The position numbers were made by a program, and so were the translations under genes. Under the pieces are notes generated by a model. The model was not told the DNA's origin, ran no database searches, and saw only the letters and a program-made list of their open reading frames with translations. From CAYRIF01 sp964424205 (lineage in GTDB: Bacteria > Bacteroidota > Bacteroidia > Cytophagales > Cyclobacteriaceae), in assembly GCA_964424205.1 (NCBI GenBank), contig CAYRIF010000010.1, positions 1-25,773 on the forward strand: 25,773 nucleotides of DNA. Reading direction: 5' to 3'. Below, one piece after another: positions 1 to 10,100 of the stretch. Position 1 is the first letter of the stretch. Each line of letters begins with the position of its first letter.

Positions 1-38
1 TAGATAGTGATACCGTTTATAAATCTAACTAGTCAAGT

Positions 39-2429
39 ATGAAATTCAAAATAGTTTTTTTCCTTTTACAACTATTTATTGTTTCAGCTTTTGCACAAAA
101 TATAACCATCAGCGGCTATGTGCAAGATGCCGCAACAGGCGAAAAACTGATAGGTGCCAATGTCTATAACCTACCATATAAAATAGGCACCACCACCAAT
201 GCTTATGGATTTTATAGCTTGCAATTACCCAAAAAAGATAGCCTACAATTATTCTATTCTTATGTAGGCTATCAAGCACAAAAAGTGAATGTTCCAAATC
301 ACAAAAATATGACAATCAATATCGAATTAGCCGTGGGTAAACAATTGGAAGCGGTTGTCATCACAGGACAAGCAGACAATCCAATCGAAGACAGAAATGA
401 GATGAGTGTCGTAAGTATTCCCATCAAACAAATAAAAATACTACCGGCACTTAGTGGTGAAGTGGATATTATGAAAGTCATGCAGCTCATGCCAGGCGTG
501 CAGTCGGGCAGTGAAGGCAGCAGTGGTTTGTATGTGCGTGGTGGTAGCTCTGACCAGAATCTAATGCTACTAGATGATGTACCGCTTTACAATGTGAATC
601 ATATTGGCGGGTTTGTATCCATTTTCAATACTGATGCAATCAAATCGGTCAAGCTCATTAAAGGTGGGTTTCCGGCACGTTACGGCAGCAGGTTGTCATC
701 GGTCATGGATGTGCGAATGAAGGATGGCAACAACAAAGAATTTCATGGGCAAGGACTGCTAGGAATCATTGCTTCCAAAGTAGCGGTAGAAGGACCTATT
801 AAAAAAGATACCGCCTCCTACATGATTTCTGTTCGGCGATTTCTTTGGGATTTACTGACTCGTCCCATCAGCAAAATTGCTACCGATGGTGCTGCCCTGG
901 GTTATAACTTTTATGATATCAATGCTAAATTTAACTATTACCTAAAAGAAAAAGACCATCTCTACTTAAGTTTTTATGCTGGTGATGATAAACTATTGGC
1001 AAAAATAAAAAATAATGATGATGGCGAAAATCAAAAGTTAAAAAGTACGTTAAGGTGGGGAAATTTACTGGGTGCCTTGCGCTGGAATCATCTTTTCAAT
1101 CCCAAATTGTTTAGCAATGCCACCTTATCCTATACTCGTTATAGATATGCTACCAGGTTTTCGTATAGCAAAACAGGAAACAACATCAATAATGAATCAG
1201 AGAATACGTTTGTTTCGGGTGTTAGTGATTTGACTGCCAAAATAGACATGGAATACTACGCCTCCTCAAAATATTTGCTTAGAATGGGTTTGGGAAGTAT
1301 CCATCATAGATTTCGACCAGGCACCACGCATTTAGAGCAAATTCAGGATGGGGAAAAAATCATCAATTCAACTTTTGAAGAAAATAATCTGACCGCTTGG
1401 GAGCAATTTATTTTTGCTGAAAATGAAATAAAAATAGGAAAGTTTAATTCTATCATTGGGCTTAGGGCAACAAATTACCATGTCAATGGCAAAGCCTTTT
1501 ACGCCCTGGAACCTCGCATATTATTGAATTATAAACTACTGCGAAATTTATCTATCAAAGTTTCTTATGCAGAAATGCAACAGTATGTACATTTTCTTAC
1601 CAGCAGTGGCGTGGGATTACCAACTGATTTATGGATGCCCAGCACTGACAAAACTCCGCCCGAAAAATCCAAGCAATTTGCTGTAGGTATTGCTCAATCA
1701 ATTAGCAATGGAAAATACGAATTAAGCATTGAGGCATACCGTAAAAAAATGAGTAACCTAATCACCTACAAAGCAGGAGAAAATCACCTGAGTACCTCGA
1801 AAGGATGGGAAGAAAAAGTAGAAAAGGATGGAAAGGGTATTTCCGAAGGTGTGGAATTATTAGTTCAAAAAAAAGAAGGAAAAACAACGGGTTGGGTGGG
1901 TTATACTTTGTCTAAAACCACCCGTCAATTTGAAGATATTAATGACGGAGCGGTGTATGATTTTCGCTATGACCGGCGGCATGACATAAGTATCGTCATC
2001 ACACACCAACTCAAAGAAAATATAGATGCCTCCGCCACTTGGGTATTTGGCACAGGCAATGCTATTACGTTGCCTATTGGTAGGTATTATTTGGGAGAAG
2101 ATGAGAAAGGTCTCCATCCCTTTCCTTCTTTAGCGTATGCCGATGAGGCAGAATTATACAGCAAGCGTAATGCCTTTCGGATGCGAAGTTACCATCGATT
2201 AGATGTTGGATTCAATTTTCACAAAAAGAAAAAATGGGGAGAACGAATTTGGAGCGTTAGCATTTATAACCTATACAATAGGCAAAATCCGTATTTCTAC
2301 TATTTCGATACGCCACATGAGACCTATACCCAGAGCAATCCTATTCCTACCAAAAAACCACAACAAAAATTATTTCAGCAAAGTCTTTTTCCTATTATTC
2401 CATCGGTTGCCTATCGTTTTGAGTTTTAA
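39..2429 (+). CDS. TonB-dependent outer-membrane receptor with carboxypeptidase-regulatory-like N-domain
   Basis: 796-residue outer-membrane protein. Residues 1-19 are a Sec signal peptide ending in AFAQ. Residues about 22-105 form a carboxypeptidase-regulatory-like beta-sandwich (ITISGYVQDAATGEKLIGAN), which is typical of Bacteroidota receptors. A plug domain follows at about 115-235, with the hallmark stretch LYVRGGSSDQN and then LDDVPLYN. The remainder is a 22-strand-type barrel ending in an aromatic residue (YRFEF), the usual outer-membrane insertion signal. Such receptors import large or scarce ligands using TonB energy. The ligand cannot be read from the sequence, and there is no SusD partner next to it, so a glycan-utilisation role is not supported. 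It converges on the minus-strand dehydrogenase with only 8 bases between the stop codons. Only 38 bases of upstream sequence are visible, so no promoter could be assigned. Confidence 0.93.
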   Translation: MKFKIVFFLLQLFIVSAFAQNITISGYVQDAATGEKLIGANVYNLPYKIGTTTNAYGFYSLQLPKKDSLQLFYSYVGYQAQKVNVPNHKNMTINIELAVGKQLEAVVITGQADNPIEDRNEMSVVSIPIKQIKILPALSGEVDIMKVMQLMPGVQSGSEGSSGLYVRGGSSDQNLMLLDDVPLYNVNHIGGFVSIFNTDAIKSVKLIKGGFPARYGSRLSSVMDVRMKDGNNKEFHGQGLLGIIASKVAVEGPIKKDTASYMISVRRFLWDLLTRPISKIATDGAALGYNFYDINAKFNYYLKEKDHLYLSFYAGDDKLLAKIKNNDDGENQKLKSTLRWGNLLGALRWNHLFNPKLFSNATLSYTRYRYATRFSYSKTGNNINNESENTFVSGVSDLTAKIDMEYYASSKYLLRMGLGSIHHRFRPGTTHLEQIQDGEKIINSTFEENNLTAWEQFIFAENEIKIGKFNSIIGLRATNYHVNGKAFYALEPRILLNYKLLRNLSIKVSYAEMQQYVHFLTSSGVGLPTDLWMPSTDKTPPEKSKQFAVGIAQSISNGKYELSIEAYRKKMSNLITYKAGENHLSTSKGWEEKVEKDGKGISEGVELLVQKKEGKTTGWVGYTLSKTTRQFEDINDGAVYDFRYDRRHDISIVITHQLKENIDASATWVFGTGNAITLPIGRYYLGEDEKGLHPFPSLAYADEAELYSKRNAFRMRSYHRLDVGFNFHKKKKWGERIWSVSIYNLYNRQNPYFYYFDTPHETYTQSNPIPTKKPQQKLFQQSLFPIIPSVAYRFEF

Positions 2430-2437
2430 AATGAGGA

Positions 2438-3772
2438 CTACCCAACCACCTCCTCACGCACCTCAATCCCTTCAGTTTTCAACACCTCTAATATAGGGTT
2501 ATAGATTTCTTCTGAAATAGGAATGCGCACACCGGTTGCTTTTATTTTATCATTGACAATTAGCTCAACGGCTGCGCCAAGTGGTAAGCCCACTGTTTTT
2601 GCCATGGCAGTTTCTTGTGCATTTTCACCTGTCACCACCATGTAGGAATGAATGGTTTTCATCTGCTCACCATCCATAAAATCAAACTTATGCCACATGA
2701 CTATCATGTCTTTGTCCTCTGGCTGCATTTTCCACTTTTTCTTAAGGATATGTTCTAGCACTTGCGCAGGCGTTCCTTCGGTAAGCCCTACTAGATCATC
2801 GGTAAAAACATCCAGCCACTTTAACTTAAACATCACTTCCCCATCCAGTTCTAGGTTTAAGTAATGCGCCAACTTCAATTCCACCGAGTCATGCGGATTA
2901 TAGGCTAAAAATGAATTGATAAATTGCCGATGAGACATTTTATCTACACCTTCCATTTGATAGGTATCATCAGTAGCACCAAGTTGAACAAAAACATCCC
3001 ATGCCCTAGAATATCCTGTCCTTCTAAATGTTCCTCTGAATAAGGTGTTGATATTTTCTAACCCATATACTTTCAGGTATTTGAGTGAATCCCGATTGGC
3101 ATAGCCTTCAAAAAAACCATGTCCCGGAATCTCAACGATCTCTGTCCGCCGAAATAATTTATGATAAGGAATGAATTTGTACCTTCCCTCCTGTATAAAT
3201 TTGACTATGCCCTGCCCTGCCATGACCACATTTCTTGGATTCCAAGTAAATTTGTACTTCCAAGGGTTTCCCACTTCAGATTCTGGGGCTAACAGCCCAC
3301 CTGTGAATGTCTCAAAATTAACAAGTGTATGTCCATCATTTCTTATTTGGTCTATCACCCGCATCGCCGACATATGATCAATGCCCGGATCAAGTCCACA
3401 TTCCATTAAAAATAGCAATCCCTTCTTTTCTGCTTCAGCATTCAGTGCCTTTATTTCATCAGAAACATAGGAAGCTGTTACTAGGTTTTTATTAAATTTC
3501 AAACAAGTATTCGCTACATGAATATGAAATGCGGCTGGCAGCATAGATACTACAATATCTGCTTTTTGAATTTCTGCTTCTCGCAGTACTTCATTAAAGA
3601 CATCAAACTGAATGGCTTCAGTATAATCATTGTCTTTTACTTTTGCTGCAGCCAGTTCAATATTGTAGTCTGCAATAATGACTTTCCACTTATAAACACT
3701 GCTTTTTTTTATGAGGTAATTAATCAATGACGTAGAGGAACGTCCCGCTCCTATTATTAATATCTGCTTCAC
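2438..3772 (-). CDS. Saccharopine dehydrogenase family protein
   Basis: 444-residue soluble oxidoreductase. The N-terminus carries a Rossmann dinucleotide-binding turn (ILIIGAGRSS, residues about 4-13). The middle contains MECGLDPGIDHM and the GGLLAPESEVGNPWKYKF stretch, characteristic of the saccharopine dehydrogenase (glutamate-forming, LYS9-like) and lysine 6-dehydrogenase group, followed by the C-terminal catalytic domain. Family members interconvert saccharopine with aminoadipate semialdehyde and glutamate, or act on related amino-acid adducts. In Bacteroidota this usually means lysine catabolism, but the exact substrate is inferred. No partner gene of the lysine pathway lies nearby. It is divergent from cytidine deaminase across a 97-base intergenic region. 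The ATG at 3772 opens directly on the Rossmann strand, so the start is firm. Confidence 0.88.
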   Translation of the reverse strand: MKQILIIGAGRSSTSLINYLIKKSSVYKWKVIIADYNIELAAAKVKDNDYTEAIQFDVFNEVLREAEIQKADIVVSMLPAAFHIHVANTCLKFNKNLVTASYVSDEIKALNAEAEKKGLLFLMECGLDPGIDHMSAMRVIDQIRNDGHTLVNFETFTGGLLAPESEVGNPWKYKFTWNPRNVVMAGQGIVKFIQEGRYKFIPYHKLFRRTEIVEIPGHGFFEGYANRDSLKYLKVYGLENINTLFRGTFRRTGYSRAWDVFVQLGATDDTYQMEGVDKMSHRQFINSFLAYNPHDSVELKLAHYLNLELDGEVMFKLKWLDVFTDDLVGLTEGTPAQVLEHILKKKWKMQPEDKDMIVMWHKFDFMDGEQMKTIHSYMVVTGENAQETAMAKTVGLPLGAAVELIVNDKIKATGVRIPISEEIYNPILEVLKTEGIEVREEVVG

Positions 3773-3841
3773 GGTTTTTATGTTGTTTAGACAAACAAAG
3801 CGAATTAGGTTTTCTCTACAAAGGATTTAATAAAAATATAT

Positions 3842-3849
3842 TACCTTTG
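3842..3849 (+). promoter_or_regulatory. Bacteroidota-type -7 box upstream of cytidine deaminase
   Basis: TACCTTTG is an exact match to the Bacteroidota -7 consensus TAnnTTTG and lies 20 bases upstream of the ATG at 3870. I do not see a TTTG at the expected -33 spacing, so this is only a half-supported promoter. Confidence 0.4.
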
Positions 3850-3869
3850 AACCCCTTTAATTTTAAATC

Positions 3870-4364
3870 ATGGCAAAACGCATAAAGCAAGAAATCATAT
3901 TTGAAGTTTTTGAAAATATTCAAGAACTCTCAGAGCAACAGAAAACTTTGGTACAAAAGGCAATTGCAGCAAGTAAGCAAGCCTATGCTCCTTACTCAAA
4001 ATTCAGCGTAGGTGCAGCCGTTCTGTTAGAAGATGGTGAAATTATCATCGGCAACAATCAAGAAAATGCCGTATATCCTACTGGGCTTTGCGCAGAACGT
4101 GTAGCGCTATTTAGTGCATCCGCTAATTTTCCATCAAGCAAAGTAGAAGCCATTGCAATAGTGGCCACAAATTCAAATGATAAAATAATACTGCCCGCAT
4201 CTCCTTGTGGTGGCTGTCGCCAAGCCATTAGCGAGTATGAGTCAAAGCACGACAAGCCCATTGAGATCATCATGTCAGCAGGGAATGAAAAGTTCTATAT
4301 TGCAGATTCCATCGAACATCTCTTACCACTCAGATTTACCGCAGACGATTTACCCAAACAATAA
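3870..4364 (+). CDS. cdd: Cytidine deaminase
   Basis: 164-residue cytosolic enzyme that deaminates cytidine and deoxycytidine to uridine and deoxyuridine in pyrimidine salvage. The zinc site is complete: C74-A75-E76 supplies one ligand and the catalytic glutamate, and C113 and C116 in PCGGC supply the other two ligands. The substrate-binding segment APYSKFSVGAAV and the motif NAVYPTGL are present. The protein is somewhat longer than the roughly 130-residue homotetrameric enzymes because of about 25 extra N-terminal residues, which is common in this phylum. A -7-like box lies 20 bases upstream. It is probably monocistronic, since the next gene begins 442 bases downstream. Confidence 0.95.
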   Translation: MAKRIKQEIIFEVFENIQELSEQQKTLVQKAIAASKQAYAPYSKFSVGAAVLLEDGEIIIGNNQENAVYPTGLCAERVALFSASANFPSSKVEAIAIVATNSNDKIILPASPCGGCRQAISEYESKHDKPIEIIMSAGNEKFYIADSIEHLLPLRFTADDLPKQ

Positions 4365-4806
4365 GTACTCCATGGTCTGTTTTTCTACAAACCATATCGC
4401 AACTTTAAAAAGTGGCACGCCAAGACACAGAAATATTAGAACAATCCCACCGCAACCTCCTATAAATCAGAGAAAAAGAGAATAGATTCCAATTCTTATA
4501 CGGATGTAATAAAACGCATCCTTTCTGATTGTTTGTACCACATCCTCTCTCTACCTTTCGAATTGTAAGTAAATCATAATTAAAAGCTATTAATACGGTT
4601 TACACATCAAATCTTAAGAATCTAAATGATTTATTAATTTTAGTTTATGAAGATAAACAGCTAGTAATATCCTAACGATTTGATATGAGCACTGTAAGGA
4701 TTTAGTTTTAAGTGATACACTTTAAAGGTGAATAATCAAAAATGGCTTACTACTTATTTGGAAGGGAAAGAAAGTAATGTGTTATTATAATTATACAGTT
4801 TGATAA
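4365..4806. other. Intergenic region, no gene seen
   Basis: This 442-base AT-rich stretch separates cytidine deaminase from the CheR-led cluster. Open frames in it are short and overlap the end of cdd out of frame, so I call none. No clear terminator for cdd and no exact TAnnTTTG promoter for cheR were found. Near 4411-4460 there is a less AT-rich patch (GTGGCACGCCAAGACACAG...) that might be a decayed dispersed repeat. It should hold the promoter of the downstream operon, but I cannot point to it. Confidence 0.5.
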
Positions 4807-5631
4807 ATGCGTGATATAGAAATTTCGGAATTGAGAGAGCTTACCGAGTACATAAAAAGCAGGTATGAATATGATTTTACAGACTATGCCATGTCTTCAT
4901 TTAGGAGAAGGGTATTTAGATTTCTAGAATTATATAAAATTGCTTCTGTCAGTATGCTGATTGAAAAAATGAAATCAGAACCAGATTTTATAAACAACTT
5001 TGTTGATGAAATCACAGTGAATGTCACCGAAATGTTCAGAGACCCTTCATTTTGGAGGGAAGTACGTGACCACATTATTCCGAATATACTTCTAAATCAT
5101 AAAAAGATAAATATATGGCATGCAGGTTGCTCATCGGGTGAAGAGGTTTTCTCAATGAGTATCCTTCTCAGGGAAATGGGCATTGATGAGCGCGTGCGGT
5201 TAATTGCTACAGACCTTGATACCACCATATTAGAAAGGGCAAAAAAAGCAACAATTACTTTAAAGAATATGGAATTGAACCAAAAGAATTATGTTCGATT
5301 CCAAGGAACAAAAAACTTATCGGACTATTTCAACATTGTTAATGACAAAGCGGTCATCAAACCTGAAATAGTAAATAGCATATCGTTTAGAGAACATGAT
5401 TTAGTGAAAGGTGGAATTTTCAACAAGTTTGACTTGGTGTTATGCCGAAACGTAATGATATATTTTAACCAGACTTTACAAAACGAGGTATTAAAAAAAC
5501 TTCATGAAAGTTTGTTTAAGCATGGCTATTTAATCATAGGTTCTAAAGAGTCATTAATATGGTGTGAAATAGCTAATAAATTCATTGTTGTAAACAATGA
5601 AGAAAAGATATATAAAAAAATTAAAGAATAA
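4807..5631 (+). CDS. cheR: CheR-type protein-glutamate O-methyltransferase
   Basis: 274 residues, the usual length for a stand-alone CheR. The N-terminal helical domain (residues about 1-75) is followed by the TEMFRDPSFW motif. The SAM-binding loop AGCSSGEE (G107-E113) and acidic strand end ATDLD come next, and then CRNVMIYF (R214, N215) near the C-terminal part of the Rossmann fold, all as in active CheR. CheR enzymes methylate glutamates on the coiled-coil signalling helices of chemoreceptors using S-adenosylmethionine. No methyl-accepting protein, CheA or CheW is encoded in this window. The neighbours are CheB (20 bases downstream) and a GAF/PAS phosphatase sensor, so the substrate may be one of these coiled-coil sensors; that is an inference. 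It is the first gene of the nine-gene plus-strand cluster. Confidence 0.92.
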   Translation: MRDIEISELRELTEYIKSRYEYDFTDYAMSSFRRRVFRFLELYKIASVSMLIEKMKSEPDFINNFVDEITVNVTEMFRDPSFWREVRDHIIPNILLNHKKINIWHAGCSSGEEVFSMSILLREMGIDERVRLIATDLDTTILERAKKATITLKNMELNQKNYVRFQGTKNLSDYFNIVNDKAVIKPEIVNSISFREHDLVKGGIFNKFDLVLCRNVMIYFNQTLQNEVLKKLHESLFKHGYLIIGSKESLIWCEIANKFIVVNNEEKIYKKIKE

Positions 5632-5651
5632 GTATTGTTAAAGGCTTAAAA

Positions 5652-6242
5652 ATGGGCAAATATAAACTAGACAATACTTATCGAGCGGTCACAATAGGTG
5701 GATCGGCAGGTAGTTTTCAGGGTATTACTAAAATACTCTCAAACCTCCCTGAATCGTTTGATTTACCTATTATTTTATGCCTACACAGGCTTAAACATGT
5801 AAGGAATGGATTTGTTGAGGCGTTGTCAATTAAAAGTACAAAGCCGGTAATTGAACCATATGATAAAGAAAAGTTAAGAAACAGAAAAGTATATTTGGCA
5901 CCGTCTAACTACCATATGTCGATTGAATTGGGTAATAGTTTTTCACTATCTACCGAAGGAATGGTCAATAATTCTAGACCATCGATAGATATAACAATGC
6001 AAACCGCTGCCTATAATTATAAGAAAAGGCACATTGGCATTTTATTATCAGGTGCAAATCGGGATGGTGCGTTAGGGATGAAGGCGATAAAAGAATGGGG
6101 AGGTATTACAATTGTGCAAGACCCCGCCGAATGCATGATAAAAACAATGCCAGAAGCAGCTTTGGAAGCAACAGAAATAGATCATGTACTTAACATTAAA
6201 GAAATAATTGAGTTTCTACAGGAGGTACACAAACATAATTAA
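5652..6242 (+). CDS. cheB: Receiver-less CheB-type protein-glutamate methylesterase
   Basis: 196 residues, covering only the catalytic domain. The triad of the CheB family is in place: S18 in IGGSAGS, H45 in CLHRLK and D138 in GANRDGALG. The enzyme would hydrolyse glutamyl methyl esters (or deamidate glutamine) made by the upstream CheR. The N-terminal response-regulator receiver domain found in enteric CheB is missing: the protein begins only about 12 residues before the first strand of the esterase domain. Activity is therefore unlikely to be switched by a CheA phosphotransfer. It sits 20 bases after cheR and 8 bases before the membrane GAF gene, so it is almost certainly co-transcribed with both. 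Confidence 0.9.
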   Translation: MGKYKLDNTYRAVTIGGSAGSFQGITKILSNLPESFDLPIILCLHRLKHVRNGFVEALSIKSTKPVIEPYDKEKLRNRKVYLAPSNYHMSIELGNSFSLSTEGMVNNSRPSIDITMQTAAYNYKKRHIGILLSGANRDGALGMKAIKEWGGITIVQDPAECMIKTMPEAALEATEIDHVLNIKEIIEFLQEVHKHN

Positions 6243-6250
6243 GAAATAAT

Positions 6251-7111
6251 ATGAAGTGGATTAAAGAACATAGGGATACCGTAACAATCATACTATTTAT
6301 AGTGGGCGTATTGTTTTCTGGTTGGCTACTTTTCAACCTTGCCAATGACTTAGTTTATAAATCAAGTATTATTAATTTAAATGATTTAGAAAAAATACAG
6401 CCAATTTTAAATAAACTATATATTGTCATCGGACTAGTTTTTCTATTAGGCATTCTTTCCATTGTTTTTCTAATCACAAAGAAGAAAAACACTGCTACCA
6501 AAGTCATCTCTGAAATGGTGAAAAATATATCATCAAATGATCACTCTATTGCCGAACAAGTGGAGGAGAAAATAGGAGAAGCAGATTATTCTGAATTCAA
6601 CCATGTATTGCATGATAAACAAGAAAAAAACAAAAAACTAAACACTATTCTATCCAAATTATGTGGAAAATTGGAAGCTGTTCAAGGAACCTTATACTTA
6701 ACCACCACCGAGAAAAAAATAAATTACATAGAAATGGTTGCCACCTATGCCTTTCATAAAGCAGAAAGTGAAACAATCAAATATGAGTTTGGTGAAGGAC
6801 TAGCAGGTCAAGTCGCAAAAGAGGGAAATATTGTAAACCTTGATGACATACCAGAAGGATATATACGCGTCGTTTCAGGGTTAGGCGATTCATCGCCTAG
6901 TAATTTGCTAATTATACCAATCAAAAACAATGGAAAAATAGTGGGTGTAGCTGAGATAGCCTCTTTTCAAAAATTTGAAAAGAAACAAATTGACTATGCA
7001 AGCAACATATTTAAGTTAACTGCTGACAAACTATTGGCAAAAGAAAAAGCAGCAGCAAAAAAGGCAGTTAAAAAGACAGCTGCGTTAAAAGAAGTTTCTG
7101 TTCAAGATTAG
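6251..7111 (+). CDS. Membrane-anchored GAF-domain sensor protein
   Basis: 286 residues. Two predicted transmembrane helices (about 10-32 and 53-76) enclose a short external loop of roughly 20 residues, followed by a helical linker and a cytosolic GAF domain (about 128-268). The GAF domain is clearly related to the one in the next gene: both have the sequence order AVQGxLY, a phenylalanine-acidic GEGL/AEGL-x-GQ motif, an IPxxYxxxxSG motif and a hydrophobic IIPI/LVPL strand. No catalytic, HAMP or kinase domain is present, so it may be an input or accessory subunit rather than an enzyme. The C-terminus is a Lys/Ala-rich tail (AAAKKAVKKTA). It is spaced 8 bases from cheB and 11 bases from the phosphatase. 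The ligand is unknown. Confidence 0.8.
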   Translation: MKWIKEHRDTVTIILFIVGVLFSGWLLFNLANDLVYKSSIINLNDLEKIQPILNKLYIVIGLVFLLGILSIVFLITKKKNTATKVISEMVKNISSNDHSIAEQVEEKIGEADYSEFNHVLHDKQEKNKKLNTILSKLCGKLEAVQGTLYLTTTEKKINYIEMVATYAFHKAESETIKYEFGEGLAGQVAKEGNIVNLDDIPEGYIRVVSGLGDSSPSNLLIIPIKNNGKIVGVAEIASFQKFEKKQIDYASNIFKLTADKLLAKEKAAAKKAVKKTAALKEVSVQD

Positions 7112-7122
7112 ATTATAAAGAT

Positions 7123-10100
7123 ATGTTCAAAAATATAAAAGTAGGTCGGAAAATAACTAGTCTAATCATTAGTTTAATACTCTTTACCATTATTGCTGTA
7201 AGCTTTATAAGCTTTGAGTTCAGTAAACAAGCGGTAGAAAATAAGTATATAGAAAATCTAAATACTGTAGCTGACTTAAAGTCAAAAGAAATTACTGTCT
7301 TTTTTAACCGACTCACAGAAAACCAACAGTACATACAAAACAACAAAAAGATTAAACATAGCCTAACACTTTTAAGTAGTGCTGAAGATGATAGCCTAAA
7401 AAACATCGCTAAAAATCTATTAAAAACGGAATTACAAGGGTTGAGTAAAGTAATAAATAACGATTTATATATCCTTGATAGTAACGGCAGTATATTATTC
7501 ACAAGTGCCGCAAATACTGCTCATAGTAGCATGTATATTGATCAAAATGGCAACACAATAAGCGAATCAAAAAACGGACAGTTTTTTAGTAATGTCTATC
7601 CCGCTGCCGATTCCAACCAATACTTCATGGATGCGGGCATTCCTTTGAAAGATGAAAATGACTTGCTTGCTGGTATTCTGTTGGTAAAAATCAATATGAA
7701 TTCTATTTATAAAATAAGCAATGACACCACAGGATTAGGTAACACAGGAGAAATTATACTAACCCAATCATACGGCAATAATAAAGTAATCTTTTTAAAT
7801 CCTTTTAGACATGATTCAAAAACAGTTTTAATCACAAAAGAATTTGTGAATGATGATGGCAATCCATTATTATTATCTGTTGGCAATGAGCAAGGGATTA
7901 AATATTATGAAGATTATAGAGGTGAAAAAACCTTAGCAGCTTGGAGACCCATTGGCACTGTAAACTGGGGACTGACAGCTAAAATTGATCAAAAAGAGAT
8001 AAATGGCACCAATCTAAGCGTATTGAAAAAATTTCTAATCTCAGGACTTATCATTTTATTTCTCTCAGTAATAGCAGGAATCATTTTTTCCAAAAAACTA
8101 GTAGCGCCACTGCAATCATTGAAAGAAACAATGGCTTCACTAAGTAGTGGAATTCTACCTGATAAAATCAAAAAGGAGAGCCATGACGAAATAGGTGAAA
8201 TGGCTGAAACTACAGATGATTTAGTACAAGCATTAAAAAGGAGTGCAAATTTTGCGCATGCTATTGGTGAAGGTGATATTGAGGCTGAATTTGAGCCGCT
8301 AAGTGAACAAGATACATTAGGAAACGCCTTGCTAACTATGCGGGATAACCTTCAATCTGCAGAAACCAGAGATGACGACAGAAATTGGATAATTACAGGT
8401 GTTGCAGAAATAGGAGAAATATTAAGGGAGCATGATGACTTAGAAACTTTAAGTGATGAAGTAATTACATTCGTCACTAACAAAGTAAAAGCAGTACAAG
8501 GTGCGCTTTACATTGTAGAAAATGAAAATGATATTGACAAAACCATAGACCTTAAATCTACCTTTGCCTATAATAAAAAGAAACATTTACAGGCTTCTTT
8601 TAAGTTTGCCGAGGGACTTGTAGGCCAGTCCGCCATTGAACAGTCGACAATTCTAAGAACTGAAATACCGCATGAATATGTAACCATCACCTCTGGTATT
8701 TTAGGAGATCAGAGACCGAAGTGTATATTGTTGGTGCCGCTAGTAACTAATGAAAAGGTATATGGTGTATTAGAGCTAGCAAATTTTACAAAATTCAGTG
8801 CTAGAAATGTAAAATTCGTAGAGGAAGTAAGCGATATAATTGCACGGACGATATTCAATATCAAGGTTAATAAAAGGACACGAGATTTGCTTGAAGACTC
8901 ACAACAGATGAGTAAAGAGCTGCAAATTCAGCAACAAGAATTGAGGCAAAATGCCGAAGAAATGGCTAGAACCCAAGATGATTTAAGAAATAGCAATCAA
9001 CAGCTTGAAGATCAAATAGAAGAAGTAAATAGAACACAAAAAAGAATGCAATTACTACTGGAAAATGCTTCGGAAGTAATTACCATCTATGAAGAAAATG
9101 AAAATATAAGGTATATAAGTCCTTCGGTAGAAAGTATTATGGGCTATACCCAAGCTGAAATGGTTGGGAAAAATGACTTAGAAAATATTCATCAAGAAGG
9201 ATTAGAAGACTACCATAACATGTTCAAACACTTGATAGATAGTCCATTTGAGCAAGTCACCATTCAATACCAATATAAAACAAAAAGTGGGGACTACATT
9301 TGGATAGAATCAACTGGGACAAACAAGTTCTCTGATGAAGCCATCCAGGGGATAATCGTAAACTCCAGGGATATTACAGTAAGAAGGCTGGCTGAAGCTG
9401 AACAAAGAATGCGAAGTAAGATGCAGGCACTTTCAGAAAACTCTCCGGATCTGATTACAAGATTAGAAGAGGACGGTTCTATTTCCTACATCAATCCAAT
9501 GATTGAAAACTATGCAGGAAAAAAAGTGGAAGACTTTCTTAACAAAGCTATTGAAGAAGTAGCATTAGATGAATCCGTAACAGAACAATGGCTAAATGTA
9601 CTCAAAAATGTAACTGCGGAGAACGCTAAAGTCTCAATGGAAATGGATTTTCCATCAGAAATAGGCGAAAGAGTAATGCAGGTGAATGCCATCCCAGAAT
9701 ATGATGAGCATGAAAAAATAGAATCGGTACTGCTGGTATCACATGATATTACAGAAAGAAAGTTAATTGAGCTAGAGATAAAATCTAAAAACAAGAAAAT
9801 CAATGACAGTATTAACTACGCACAAAGAATACAAGACGCCATACTACCAAATAATGAAGTAATTAATAATGTCCTTCCTGACTCGTTTATCCTGTATAAA
9901 CCAAGAGATGTGGTGAGTGGGGATTTTCCATGGTTTACGCAAATGGGAGATGACATTTATATAGCAGCAGTAGATTGTACGGGTCATGGCGTACCTGGTG
10001 CTTTGATTTCTCTGATAGGATACTTTATTCTAAATGACGTGATAAGAGGTAGAAAAATCAGTGATCCAGGTCAAATTTTAGATTTGTTAGATGCAGAAGT

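Noticed and set aside
2203..2496. 97-residue plus-strand frame overlapping the receptor end
   Set aside because: It lies in another frame of a clear TonB-dependent receptor and extends over the end of the convergent dehydrogenase; no family features.
4207..4485. 92-residue plus-strand frame overlapping cdd
   Set aside because: Mostly an out-of-frame reading of cdd, with no signal, domain or initiation context.
4807..5631. Start of a full chemotaxis operon
   Set aside because: No CheA, CheW, CheY or methyl-accepting protein follows; the downstream genes belong to a phosphatase/kinase partner switch.
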